From Anagrus nilaparvatae (lineage: Eukaryota > Arthropoda > Insecta > Hymenoptera > Mymaridae): DNA of 64,000 nucleotides. The stretch covers positions 558,001-622,000 of the forward strand of contig JAKSXM010000156.1 of NCBI GenBank assembly GCA_022575985.1, in the 5' to 3' direction. Below, piece by piece: positions 34,783 to 46,596 of this stretch. The position numbers and the translations under genes are program-made. The stretch's first letter is position 1, and each line of letters starts with the position of its first letter. The notes under the pieces are model-generated. The model was not told the origin of the DNA. It ran no database searches and was given only the letters and a program-made list of their open reading frames with translations.

Positions 34783-34829
34783 TTGTAAATATTTTTGTAA
34801 AATGTTTAGAAAATAAAAAAAAAGTGTGA

Positions 34830-35600
34830 CAGGGCGATGCCCTGCAACGTCAGTACAAGATCAGTTATAGCAAGGTCTTTGATTGCAGATAAAATGTACA
34901 TGATTAACAATTTTATTTTAGTTTTCCGTAATTGTGCCTTATATACATTGAGTACTTGTTTTGTCCCTGCGTTGATCACGATTCCAAATGCTTTGCGTGC
35001 GCGTGCGTGGCTAAATACCAACACATACTGAGACCATCATTTTTTGAAATGCAAAACAGAAAAAGCACGCGCAAAATCGAAATTATTCACCCCTTCTTCT
35101 TTTTCTACATAACGCCAACCCTCTCGAATTCGATATATATAAGAAAATGAGGAAGATAGAATGAAATAATCTCCCTAGGGCGTTTGGTGACCCGGTGGCC
35201 GGCGGCAGCGGCGGCGACGACGGCATCGGCGCGGCGCTCCCAAGTCCGGCTCTTCTGACGCATTGCAGGTGTGCACCAACCAATCATACAACAGACCAAT
35301 CCCTCTCGTTCCTTTTCTATCTCACGCGGAGTATATTTATATACAGTTGCAAATTTATATATATAAGTATATTTTGCTATACTTTTCAAGTGTACGTTAA
35401 CTCAACCTTTACTTTACTACTACATTGTTATATTTGAATACACATTCATATATTGCCCATGTAAATGTATATTTGCGTATTATTATTAATTCTTGCCATC
35501 CGCGCGCTTTTCCCTCACTTCGCTAAAATTGTTGTGTCAAACAAGGAGAGATAGACCGCGCCCAAATGGACATCACATGAACACATTTATGTATAATTAT
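34830..35600. promoter_or_regulatory. CpG/GC-rich patch, probable promoter region
   Basis: This is one of the few stretches with many CpG dinucleotides in an otherwise AT-dominated window: GCGTGCGCGTGCGTGG near 34995, a GGCGGCAGCGGCGGCGACGA tract near 35200-35220, and CCGCGCGC near 35500. Overlapping frames are open on both strands simply because the patch is GC-rich; none resembles a known protein. Similar but smaller patches follow at 36215-36260, 36630-36720, 37425-37470 and 38750-38780. I infer an unmethylated regulatory region of a real gene, but the target gene is not visible. Confidence 0.4.
35280..35344 (+). promoter_or_regulatory. candidate core promoter (two CCAAT boxes and a TATA-like box)
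   Basis: CCAAT occurs at 35280-35284 and 35296-35300, and GTATATTTATATAC lies at 35331-35344, immediately downstream of the GC-rich patch. The order and spacing fit a plus-strand start near 35362. No exon could be assigned behind it. Confidence 0.3.
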
Positions 35601-36321
35601 AAATATGTGTAAACATCACCTTTTTTTCTAAGAGCGCAAAAATTTTATAATTCCATCTTATATTGTACCCATTCTTTCAATAGAAGATAATGATAATCTT
35701 AAATTGAATGAAATCTATAATGAGCGCTATTGAACCCAATTACCTATTACGATTCACCCAGAAAATCGTTCATGTAATTCAAAATAACACGTTCAAAAAG
35801 AGAGCAAAAGCGAAAAGAGCTAGATGTATCCACATGTTTTTAAAAAACCGCAGTGCGGGAGATACATATAGAATCGCGCAGGAAAGAGAACACTAAGTAC
35901 TAAGATTAAAATTCAAAGTCAAAAAATTTGAATTATAATCTTATTACTCTCTTTGTAATTCCCTATTTTCAAAGATGCAAATTATAACAAAAAATTTTAG
36001 GATAGGTACTTTTTGCTTCCTCCAGCAAAATCTTCAAATTATTCATATTTTATCAAAGCTTATTGTGTGCCTTCTTTACCTTTGGAGGAATTAATATAAA
36101 CGAAAATTCGCAACTTGTATAAGCAAACCATTTATTGCACATGTGTAAATATGCAATGCATGTATATATCGTAATAGGAATATCACTCCTACTAAGATAT
36201 TTTCATCGCCGCAATAAAGAGCGCGCGGTCGCGAACCTCTACTGCAGCGGCAACCCCCACTTGATACCCTAGCAGTGTGTATCCTATATTTATTTATTAA
36301 CCCTCGGGCCGATGTATGCAT

Positions 36322-36353
<32 letters not shown>

Positions 36354-36454
36354 GCATGTATGTTTTCATAAACGTTGTTATATATGTGTGATATGAGCAC
36401 TTTATCGCATGTAACGTGAAGCCCTGGCGATGTCGAATTCGCTATGTACCTAAA

Positions 36455-36489
<35 letters not shown>

Positions 36490-37319
36490 ACATTATTTGC
36501 AAGAAGATGACGATGACGAGGAGATGATTTGCACCGATGACCATGCGTGCGCAGTTTTTCATCCTTTTCCAACTTCTTTTGAATTATAAGGCTTATTGTA
36601 GATATCTTGCTTACCTCCCCATGTACTCACCGGCTCTGGCAGGGACGAATCGAGCGAAGCGCCAGTAAAAGCCGACTAGTACTCGAGGAATCGCTGATGT
36701 GTGTTTTTTAAAGCGCACGCTTTTGCTGAGTTCAATTAAGGAAAAAAACTAATTTTTAGTTTTTAATTATATTGTACACATCGTCATCTTTTTTTGACGA
36801 ATGTATGTTAATAAATAAATAAAGTGTTTATATGATATAAGTAAATAAATATATAAATTTATATAAATATACATATATATATATATATATACATATACAT
36901 TGAAAATATATATGTATATGTGTGTATGTATGTGCTAAACCAATTTATTAGAACATATTATAACCAATTGTTATAAAATATATATTTAAAAATTTTTTTA
37001 AAAGTTATAAGAAAATCAGTTGTTCAATTCAAAAAGAACGCGACGGGAGGTGCCATAAAATATATATAAGAAAGAAAGAGAAAGTGAATTTCGTGAATAA
37101 AAATAATAATTAATAATTTGAAGACAATTTAAATATATTTAGTGTGCCTTTATTGAAATATATTAAGGATTTTGGTCAGATCAGAACCAAAATCAGTTTG
37201 ATTTTTTTCTGTTTTTTGTAAATCAAAAGTTGTTAATAAAGGGTTGTCTACTTGAAAGTATATATTAAGTTTATATAAGCTTATTGATAAAAAATAAATA
37301 GTTTGATAAATCATCTAAA
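35601..37319. other. non-coding DNA with scattered CpG patches and (AT)n runs
   Basis: No reading frame is recognised. A run GACGATGACGAGGAG near 36508 would encode an acidic stretch within a frame of about 40 codons, but there is no start or splice context to support an exon. TATATATAAG near 37057 could be a TATA box for the exon candidate that follows. Confidence 0.5.
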
Positions 37320-37488
37320 TTTACGTTGAATAAGCTGGTGGTACACGAAAGAACCATCATCAGCTTTTAGAACGAAGAAATATAAAAAAGGAAGGCGAAT
37401 ACATTTAGCGTAGTAGCTATTAAGCCGACCGGCGCCGATAAAGCGGAAGAGTAGCGGCAGCGCCGCAACCACACACGACAAGCAAATG
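37320..37488 (+). CDS. candidate first exon: 5' leader with ATG directly before a splice donor
   Basis: The sequence AAGCAAATG is followed at once by GTAAGT (37489-37494), a consensus splice donor, so the ATG at 37486-37488 could be the only coding codon of a first exon. Read through, the frame ends two codons later (GTA AGT TGA), so a start here is productive only if spliced. The preceding about 100 bp are CpG-rich (GGCGCCG, GCGGCAGCGCCGC), like a transcribed leader. First exons coding only the initiator methionine are known in calmodulin and some ribosomal protein genes; which gene this would be cannot be told because no downstream coding exon is recognised in the window. The exon start is a guess. 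Confidence 0.3.
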
Positions 37489-37494
37489 GTAAGT

Positions 37495-39358
37495 TGAATT
37501 TTATGAAGGAAAAAGATATACACATGAGCTCATGCATTTTTTTTTGTGCAAATTTAAGAGCTTATCAGTTTTGAAGATGTTTTTTAAAGTATTTTAAAAT
37601 GTCAGTTATAATGAGACTATTATCAACTGAAATATAGAATGTGCCATTTGATATGGATTTACCTGACTGTAGAAAAATTGTATATATACACGCGAATTTC
37701 TAAAAATTGATACCAATTTCTTAGAAGTAATATTTTACGAATGCATAATAATATACTGAGAATCGATTAAGTTATTTGAAAATTTCATAATGTTTTGACT
37801 AAAAGTTTTGTTATTATGAATACAATTTTCTTTTTGCATATATAATATTTTAAACTTTAATAAACTAGAAATTATTTACTTCGTTTACTTTTTATATTGT
37901 CGTGTGCTTACTTTATGGTGGTTATATATATATATATATATTTCTTTTTCTAAAATTTATATATAGCTCATAGACATTGTAAACACGTTAAATATAAATA
38001 CACGCACAGAATGTGAAAATATCGTAAGATTCATACATAATACCGTTTGTAGCGACGCGGCAATTTCTTTTTTAATTCTTCCGGTATACGCGCCTTGCAC
38101 TTGTACTTCATAGAGCTTTTTTTTAGAATCTTTTTTTTTTTATGAGTTATTCAGAAAATTCTTTTTTGACAAAGTAAAAAAAAATTTTTAAATCGATCTT
38201 GCAAGCTCTAATTTGTATAAATATAATTACAATGGTAAAAATATATATAAAAAGCCATTAAAATTTTGAGTATTCTAAAAATAAATTCAAATAAAAAAAT
38301 TGATTCAATGTGGCAGATGTTTGTGAATAGTTTTATTTTTTTTCATATCTTTATCGAGCTTTTCTTTGAGAAAATTTGAATATAACTTTTTATGTTCCAC
38401 TAAATTTTTAAAGGTTACATTAACGAATTTCATCATAATTTGATTAAAAATAATAAATTATTGTTCTTAAAATTATACTTTAACAAAAATTACGAAAAAT
38501 TAATTTAAAAATTGGCAAAAAATAATTATCATAAAATTGTAAAATAAAATAACGGAGCTTTTTCGTTTTTCTAGCAGAGTATGATTAATTTAGAAATTAT
38601 TAATTAAAATTTTAATAATAAATATAAATTACACATTTAAAATTACGTGAATTATACCTCGTGGAAAAACAACAAAAGCGCTGTAAGTGAGAATTTCCAT
38701 AACTAAATATTTTTTCTATAATAAAAGTTATAAAACGTGTATTATATACATGCGCGAGCGACGAATGCTCGAGAAGCCACACAAAAGTATCAAATTTGAT
38801 AAAGAATTAAGAGTAAACATATAGTGCTGAATTGTGCAATAATTTTCTTGAATAGTGCAACAAATATTTTAATTAATAAAAATTAATAATAAATAACAAA
38901 AAGTTATTAAAAGTTTCCAGTTCAATTACTGATATTAATGATTGTAGAACATTTTTGGCATTACATTGCACATTGTAAGCTCCTCAGTAAGCTCAGATTA
39001 AAACAATTATCAAAGAGAATAATTCAAATGTTTTATATATACCATTAAATATACAAATATTATAAATAAATTTACATGCAAATATTATGGATAATCCCAG
39101 GACTTTCCTTTGACAACTTGGAAATCGCTTTTTACTTTTTTGATTTAAAATTATTGAAACCTTTTAAATTTATTTTAATATTGATATTGAATAAAATAAT
39201 TTAGCAAAAAAAAACAAAAAAAATATAAATATTTACAAATATTATTTATAAATTTTTACAATGATTGGTTAAATTAAACCAAAATCGAAACCAAATGAAT
39301 ATTATAAATCGAGCTTGAAATCGAGTTATAAATATTGCTTTGCTTAAAATTTACTTTT
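37495..39358. other. AT-rich DNA, possible intron
   Basis: No coding exon is recognised. CpG words occur at 38080-38100 and 38750-38780 (CATGCGCGAGCGACG), and (AT)n occurs near 37925-37940. If the exon candidate at 37320 is real this is intronic. Confidence 0.4.
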
Positions 39359-39359
39359 C

Positions 39360-39880
39360 TGAACAGTGGCCACAAAAGTACGATTAGCACTAGATTAGTA
39401 GGAAATTATGATTTCTCGCAACTGACGCAGAAAAATCATATACGACCCTTGGCCTTAAGGGGCAGTGCAGGTTAAAATTTTCAAAAAATGTTAGCAAAAA
39501 ATTGAAAATCTAAGAAAAAGGTCACATTGACAAGCCTTTGGCGGATTCAAAACTGTGGGTTTGGGCAGACCACTTTTTATAGTATGTTTGTTCGGAGAAT
39601 TTTTTGTTTGAAAATTTATTCTAAAAAATTGAGGATAAATTTTCAAACAAAAAATTCTCCGAACAAACATACTATTAAAAGACCCAAACCCACAGTTTTG
39701 AATCCGCCAAAGGCTTGTCAATGTGACCTTTTTCTTAGATTTTCAATTTTTTGTTAACATTTTCTGAAAATTAGGTTTTTTCAAAAAAGTCGGATTTTAG
39801 CCTGCACTGACCCTTAAATAAAGAATGCCCCCAAATCGCAGTTTACCATTCTCGGCTTCGCCTCGGAAGATAATTTAACG
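39360..39880 (-). repeat. dispersed repeat family E copy, split by a MITE
   Basis: The flanks of the TTAA MITE (ATCATATACGACCCTTGGCC on the left, GCAGTTTACCATTCTCGGCT on the right) match, in reverse orientation, the continuous segment at 45125-45260. That segment reads across without the 355-bp insertion. The family is non-coding and of unknown class. Confidence 0.55.
39459..39813. mobile_element. 355-bp TTAA-flanked palindromic MITE
   Basis: Starts GGGGCAGTGCAGG and ends CCTGCACTGACCC, with TTAA on both sides (39455-39458, 39814-39817). Nearly the whole element is palindromic around about 39635, with the arm sequence TTTGGCGGATTCAAAACTGT and its complement. Because of this symmetry the two 76-codon frames at 39491-39721 (minus) and 39527-39757 (plus) give almost the same peptide, MTSLWRIQNCGFG onward; neither is a gene. 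A piggyBac-type target site is indicated. Confidence 0.85.
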
Positions 39881-41319
39881 ATTTGAGCCATTCCTTATTT
39901 TTCTGACTATGGTTCAAAATATATTATAAATTACTTGATAAATTGTCTTGAATTTCAAATTATTTGAAAAAATTTATTTGAATTTTCAAGCGTAATTCTA
40001 TAGCAGAAATAGTTTGTATATTATCAAAAAAAGATGAGTTTCAATGCGTTTATAACTTTTTAAACTTGATGGATTATCTATAATAGGAGTCGTATCAGGA
40101 ATCGTATGATATTGATATTTAACAGCTAATAAAATAAAATACTTTTTAGAATTGAGATATTTGTTTCAGCAAAAAATTTGATAAGACATCAATCTTATCA
40201 AATAAATAAAGATTAAATGGATATATAAGATTTCAAATGAAAAATATAAAAAAAGTATTAAAAAGGAAAGAAAAAAGGCTATATTGAATTTATAAAGATG
40301 ATATGAACTTCATGGTAGCAATATAGGCTCGACAATAAATTATAATTTCCATGGGATTAAAACAATATTGATCAATAAAATTTCAGTCTCAAGTTTGCTC
40401 TTCAAATATTCTAAAATTTACAAAGAATAACTCGCTATTCGGTGACCTTCACGGATTTCTTGCTCCGATTATATGAAAGGAAAATAATCGTGAAAGAAAA
40501 TCCTAGTCGAATATGTTTTAAAATAAAATAAAAATTCGATAAAAATAAAGTGAAGCGAGTGAAGCCACTGTTTTTCAATTCAAGTAAATACTAAAAATGA
40601 GAAAGAGCTTTTTATAAACTTTTTCTAAAACAATTTTGAACCTTATTATGATTAAACCGTTTTGAGTCTAACAATTTTTAGCTAAAAACAAGTTAAAAAT
40701 TTTAGTATAAAATCAATTCTTATGAAACCTAATTTCATACATTATAAAAAATAAATTCAGTGGAATATTGATTACTCTTTGATGATATTTCGCTCATTTT
40801 CAGCTATAATACTTGCATACGTTTGAAACAATTTGAAATACTAATTTTACGTGAAATTTTGATTTTCTGCCTGGAGGTTCAATTTTATACCCGGCAGTTT
40901 AAATTGTATTTGTATATATCGATGTGTCGCAATTTCAATTTTCTTTACATAACTGATTCGCTTTTAATAATCTTAAAAACCAATGGCTAACAGCGGTTAA
41001 AAAATTTTTTATTTGAAATATCGTTAAAATAAAATTACGATTTACATTTTCTTGTACCAGAATCGCAATGTTTTCATAGCCATCATAAACTTTAATTTTT
41101 AGACTTGCGATTTCATTTTGATATATTTTATTAACAAACCTTCCTGATAAAATTTAATCGAGAATTTAATGAAGTAATCCAAATTGGACCTCAAAATTCT
41201 ATTGTCATCAAAAAATTCTAAAATAATTCTACCCCGAAAATTGAAAAAAACCAAGATCATTAAAACTACCCCCGAAAAGGGTAAAACGTATGTATAAGAA
41301 CGTACTTTGGACACTCAAA
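39881..41319. other. AT-rich DNA, no gene recognised
   Basis: No repeat structure or gene-like frame could be supported; the minus-strand frame at 41099-41314 has no recognisable feature. Confidence 0.55.
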
Positions 41320-41720
41320 GTGCAAAAATAGCAAAAACATAGCTATGGGTGAAACATTGAATTCTCATGAAAAAGGAGTCGAAATTCTTGATTAGCGACC
41401 CAAAAAACCTATGTGGACATATCCTGGATGCTAAAAGTACAAAAATAGCAAAAACACCCCCTTTTCGGGGCTATAGTTTTATCTAATTTAGGGATGAAAT
41501 TTTAATTATTTATAAAAAAGAAGTCGAAATTCTTGATCAGCAGCCCAAAAAATCCGTATGGTGCAAATCTGAGCGCTCAAAGTGCTTTTTTCAATAAGAA
41601 AAAAAACCTCTTTTTGGGGGTAGTTTTTGCAAAGCAAGAAGCCCCAATTTCTCTGCCAAATGACCCCGATTTTTGTCTTCAGCGACCCAAAAATCTTTTA
41701 GTAAAGCAAATCTGGTTTTC
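41320..41720 (+). repeat. family B repeat, three tandem units
   Basis: Units of about 130-150 bp carry ATTCTTGATTAGCGACCCAA (about 41382), ATTCTTGATCAGCAGCCCAA (about 41530) and TTTGTCTTCAGCGACCC (about 41673), each followed by AAAAA and a TATGG/TTAGT tail and preceded by a GGGG-containing block. The 148-codon frame at 41533-41979 starts inside this array and its peptide is a reading of repeat sequence, so I do not call it a gene. Confidence 0.5.
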
Positions 41721-44700
41721 GCCAATGATAATACAATCAACCCCGTATTTTGACTGGAGTACCACCCCTATCCACGTTTTAAGGGTTGTAAATAGGGCTA
41801 AAATGAATGAGACCTCAATGTATACGAAGCTTACTCAAATTTACATAAAAAATATTATTTTCAAACATTTTTCAATAAAATTGGATACTTTTTTCATTGA
41901 TTTTTCCAAACATTTCCTAATAATTATACCTTTCACTCCCGTATTTAGAGTATATTTAAGGGTTGTAGGTGAAAACTAATGTCAGATTCTGAACGAGCCT
42001 ACAATTTTACTAAAGGAATGAACTTTTTAGCCACTTATCTATAAGGGAATATATTTATTTTTGCTCTCTTCCAAAACTCTCCGCCCCGGCGTTAATGAGT
42101 TAAAACAGTGTCAAAAAGTATTTAGATTAGACTCGGATTAGACATTCTGTTCAAAAGTTTCCATATATAAAAAAAACTATATACATTTTCGGATAATTTT
42201 TTCCTTTAATTTATTTTTAAAACCTCGAAAAAAAACATTGTTTTATATATAAAACATATTTATTATAAAATAATAAATTAATTATGAGCATTAAAGCAAG
42301 CGTGCAAAGTTTTGCAATAAAATAAATTCATTATGAATGATATTGATTACAAATTAACTTGCAAATTGGTATAATAAATATAAAAAACTTGCAATTTATG
42401 AGCATTCAAGCAAGTATTCGAAATTTTTAAGAATGCAATTATTTAAATTTTTCTTTGCTGCTTTACTGAATGAATAAAGCATACAAAATTTCGAAATTTA
42501 TTAAGCATTTTTTTTAATTTTATTTTTCTATACCAGCAATGCTACAAGCTGTAAAAATTTTTTAAATTTACCCTTTCGGAATAAAATTGAATTATTTATT
42601 TAAAAAAATTTTACAGTCTATTTATTACGAATAGAATTATTGAAACATTAATATTATAATTTGGTTTCATTCAGGGTTTCATTGTATGGTTCGTATTTTT
42701 GAATATTCTTGATATTTATTAAAATGAAAACAATAATTACCGATAATTACCTATTATGTAATAACAATGTCAATTATTTTACAAAAACACTTCAATAATT
42801 CTCTATTATGTAAAAGAGCAGGCAATACTATAGGCTATATTTCAAGTTTAAGAGTTCGTCATTATTGACCTATTGATTGCACCTCGGATTGCACTTTTTA
42901 ATAAAAAAATGCTTGTAAAAATGCATTCTTGGCCCTATTTTTTTTTTAGCAAATACGATTCTACGATCCGGTTCGATCCGGTTAATAATGTACCTCGTAA
43001 TGTACTATAGCAGATACCATATTTGTGTTCAGAGATCCAAAAAACATAAGTAACAGATGAAAATGCTTGGCAACCCGCAAAACATAGCCTCGAAATTCCT
43101 ATTGTGGGCAACCAGATCAATTTCAATGACAACAAATTTCTTATTCGTATTCAGCATCCTAAAAAATATAAAATCTCATTGATAAATTTTATGGACCTAT
43201 ATCATCAAAAAAGCTCTCATGGACCTTCTTTCATCTTGGCTGCTAAAGAGAATTGCAAAACCGAGATTTGATTGGATTAATGCGAGAAAAATTTGAATAG
43301 AAAATAGAAAAATAAAGAAAAAAAAGTGGAAATTAAAATAGCTTGTTGACAAGTTTTAGCTGGAAAATTCTAATTTCTAAAGGAGTTTTTTAATAATTTA
43401 AATGCATTTATTTCAAAAATTACGAAATATATTGGGGGCGGCACGACTATAAGGATAGATCCAGAGATAGATCCCTACTAAAATCCCCTATAGGATCCCT
43501 GGATAAATCATTGTAATAATATATGAAATTAAGCATTTTAAAAAATCGGAACAAGTAAAAAAATTATACATATAGCTTGCGAGGTTCAAAAAGTATTAGA
43601 GACTTTTTCGAAACTGTTCGAGAAATTTTGAAGATAAGGTTCTAGAGTGCTTATCTTGAAATTTCAACAAAAATATGACGTTTTATCATTTTGTTTTCAA
43701 CCAAAGAAATTTAGCCGTGAACCAGAAATCAATAATGCTGTTATAGGATATTAAAGATTGTTGTCCTAGGGCTATCAAATTACCCATCAAAGAGCACTAT
43801 TAAATTAACTGAATATTAGCAAGAGAAATTTTATCAAAGACAAATAATCCTGCAAATTATACATTTTCCACCATTAAATTTATAAACTCTACCTGGTATA
43901 TTGAGGGTATATTAAAAAATTTTTTAATAATTTTATTGACTCGTATTTTGATTTTTGTGATTTTTCTTTACTCATCAATATTTACATAATATATTATTTA
44001 ACGAGCCATTTCTCTATAATTACGAGTCAGAACAAATTATTTTTAATTTATTATAATTGGCTCATAATTGGTTTACTTTTAAAAAATTTACTTAACATGA
44101 GAATTGTGTTACACACAACCACATACTACATAATACTTGCTAAAATGTTTCATAAATTTCATATAACTTTTACTTTACAAGTTCTAAACATCATTAATTA
44201 TATTTACATATACATATTATGTACTTTTAGACTGAATAAACGGTTAATTACAATGCAACTTTTTATTCTTGCGCATTTTTGCTCTGCCATGAAATTCGCT
44301 TAAAATCAATTGGAAATTAATGGGAAATTATAAAAATATGTATTTTTTCAAGAACATTAAGGCGATTTAATTGATTCAGTAAAATAAAAAAATCTCAAAA
44401 AATAAAATCATTTAAATTTGAAAATCCAGAAGAATAAAAAACGAATAAAAAAATAATTAAAAAAATAATTGATTAAATACTTGAAATATTTTTATATATA
44501 AATTAATGTTAACAAAACAGCGCAACGTATTCTAAGAAAATCGTTTTAATATATAATATTGAGTATCAGGAAGTTTGCAAGAATTTTATCAGATTTTAAA
44601 TCAACTTAATTTTTCTCTTTGTTGGTATTCTCTTGATATAATCTTTATAAAAATTTATTTTATCTAAAAAGTTATTAATAAGTGCTTGCTAAAACAGCTT

Positions 44701-45124
44701 GCCTTGAAAATATCTACACTTTAACTGGATTAGGTTAGGAGTCTGATCTGGCTATCTGAAAATCCGATTAATACATATAAATTTAAAAAAGTTAGTTAGG
44801 ATGATTTAAAACTTTTTGAGATAGCACTTATGGCATAAACTCAATTAAAAAACAAACTAAAACACTGTTTAATTAATTTTTGCGTATAACTATTAGAATA
44901 ATTTTTTGCAAAAATTAAATATACATCATTTTTGGACTAAAATACTTATCCGGTCAATCCAGAATCCTTATAATTGAGGTCTAGTCTTAAAAATTTATTT
45001 TTATTCTTTTAAGAAAAATTCTTATATTAATTCGGTACTGATGTGGAATTAGATAGTAACAAATTTTATATTACGAGCCCGTATCCAGAGAAGTAAAAAA
45101 AGACCTAAACTGCACATAAATTAC
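41721..45124. other. AT-rich DNA with short family B remnants
   Basis: Family B words reappear at about 43020-43050 and 43148-43165. A short series of ATAGATCC words lies at 43461-43505. The frames at 42935-43135 and 44097-44303 show no known motif. No gene is supported. Confidence 0.55.
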
Positions 45125-45260
45125 CTTCTGAAGTGAAGCCGAGAATGGTAAACTGCAATTTCGGGCATTCTCTTCTCGCTCTTTTTATGGACAGTGGTCC
45201 AGTCATATACGATTTTCAACGTTAGTAAAGTGAAGAAAACATCGTGTTTTTTTGTCAGTG
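45125..45260 (+). repeat. dispersed repeat family E, uninterrupted copy
   Basis: Contains AGCCGAGAATGGTAAACTGC and AGTCATATACGATTTTCAAC, the reverse complement of the sequences flanking the MITE at 39459-39813. It supplies the empty-site version of that locus. Confidence 0.5.
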
Positions 45261-46439
45261 GCCAAAAACTTTATACGGCATATACCTTTGAATTTTTTTA
45301 TATTGAATTGAGCATTGAATAGTCTTGAAATATTGAAGATACTATAAAGAGGCAATTAATAAAAAATAATACCGACAAATTGTTTAATTGAGAATTTACA
45401 GTTAAATTTTTTTTTTTGTGGTTGAGATGTTCAAGTAAACGTGCCTAAATTGTATGTAAATCCTATGAAAATATTATATTCAATTTTTGTTCGTTTAAAA
45501 TTAGACCCCCGAGGCTAAAAATTTACCTACTGGGAATATATAGAATTCTCTGAAGCGTAATTGGTCTTCTAGGAAGAAATTTGACTTCAAAGAGTTAAAG
45601 CAAAGCTTCGTTGCTAAAATTGATTTTTTTTTTTTTTTTAATTAAATTAGTATTCTGAGAGTTAAAAAAATCAAGAATCAAAGACATGAATTTTCATTTT
45701 CATTTCGAAAATTAATTTTTACTACCTTGTATCTTAATCCGAAATCTAGTTTCTTTTGTAGGAATTTCATTGTTAGTAAAATTAATTTTGAGTTTTCTTT
45801 AATGTTCATCTTTCATGTTTGTATCTTCCAGATACAATTTCCAAATTGATGTAAAAAAAAAATATTAATAATAATTTTTATATTTAATTTTAGGCTATTT
45901 TTTAAAACTTAAGCACATTTAAGTTACAGTGTACCGCAGCGTAGACATGCAATTAACTAAAATTATTAAAAAACTAATGGCTAAAATATACTAAATTAAT
46001 ACAGGCATAACTCTCACAATCAGTATAATATAGAAAAAAAAATATTTGAATAAAAGTGAATCTATTCAATTTCTATTTTAATATTATATTAAATTAAATA
46101 ATATGATAATAAACTTGATAATAAATCACAAATACGCGCATAAAAAAAGTGTTAATATTTCTTTTCACAAATAAAATACGAATAATAAAAATAATAAATT
46201 TGAAAAATCGCGCCTTTTTATAAAAATTTAAAGCTTCCTTTTCAAAAAAATCGGAAGCGAATATATAGAGAAAAAAAGAGAGTAGAGTATATATTTTAAA
46301 AAGATATGCCCGTGTATATGCTGCCTCTATGTATAATAATTTTAGTACTTTGACGCAAGGTGGCGCTTTATAATATAGAAAGGGATAAAAGGTCCATTTT
46401 CAATATATATTTATTATATTTGTATATTTAATGCAGTGA
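45261..46439. other. AT-rich DNA, no gene recognised
   Basis: No repeat or frame is supported. GC content rises slightly towards 46200-46400 (AATCGCGCC, TGACGCAAGGTGGCGC), just ahead of the next exon candidate. Confidence 0.5.
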
Positions 46440-46590
46440 TTTTGATAGCGTGGTGCGTGTTTTAATCATGTTACACGAGTTATAGCTAACAAAAGTGCCT
46501 CTTAAATTAATAAATTATTTTAGTTTTTAATTATTATTAATAATAAAAGACTGATTAAAAGTGAAGTGAAATAAAAAACAAAACAAAATG
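46440..46590 (+). CDS. second candidate first exon ending ATG|GT
   Basis: The string AACAAAATG (ATG at 46588-46590) is followed by GTAATA, a weaker donor than the one at 37489. The AACAAAATG context is a good insect start context. Read through, the frame stops after about 15 low-complexity codons. If both sites are real they would be alternative first exons coding only methionine for the same downstream gene. The exon start is not defined; TATAATAT and ATAAAAGG words upstream (46371-46392) might be promoter elements. The evidence is positional and weak. Confidence 0.2.
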
Positions 46591-46596
46591 GTAATA

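Noticed and set aside
35083..35437. Overlapping open frames on both strands (63-94 codons) in the GC-rich patch
   Set aside because: Both strands are open at once because the patch is GC-rich; no domain, start context or splice structure supports any of them.
36500..36600. Acidic EDDDDEE-coding stretch as a possible exon
   Set aside because: Short frame of about 40 codons starting in an (AT)n run; no acceptor, donor or start signal.
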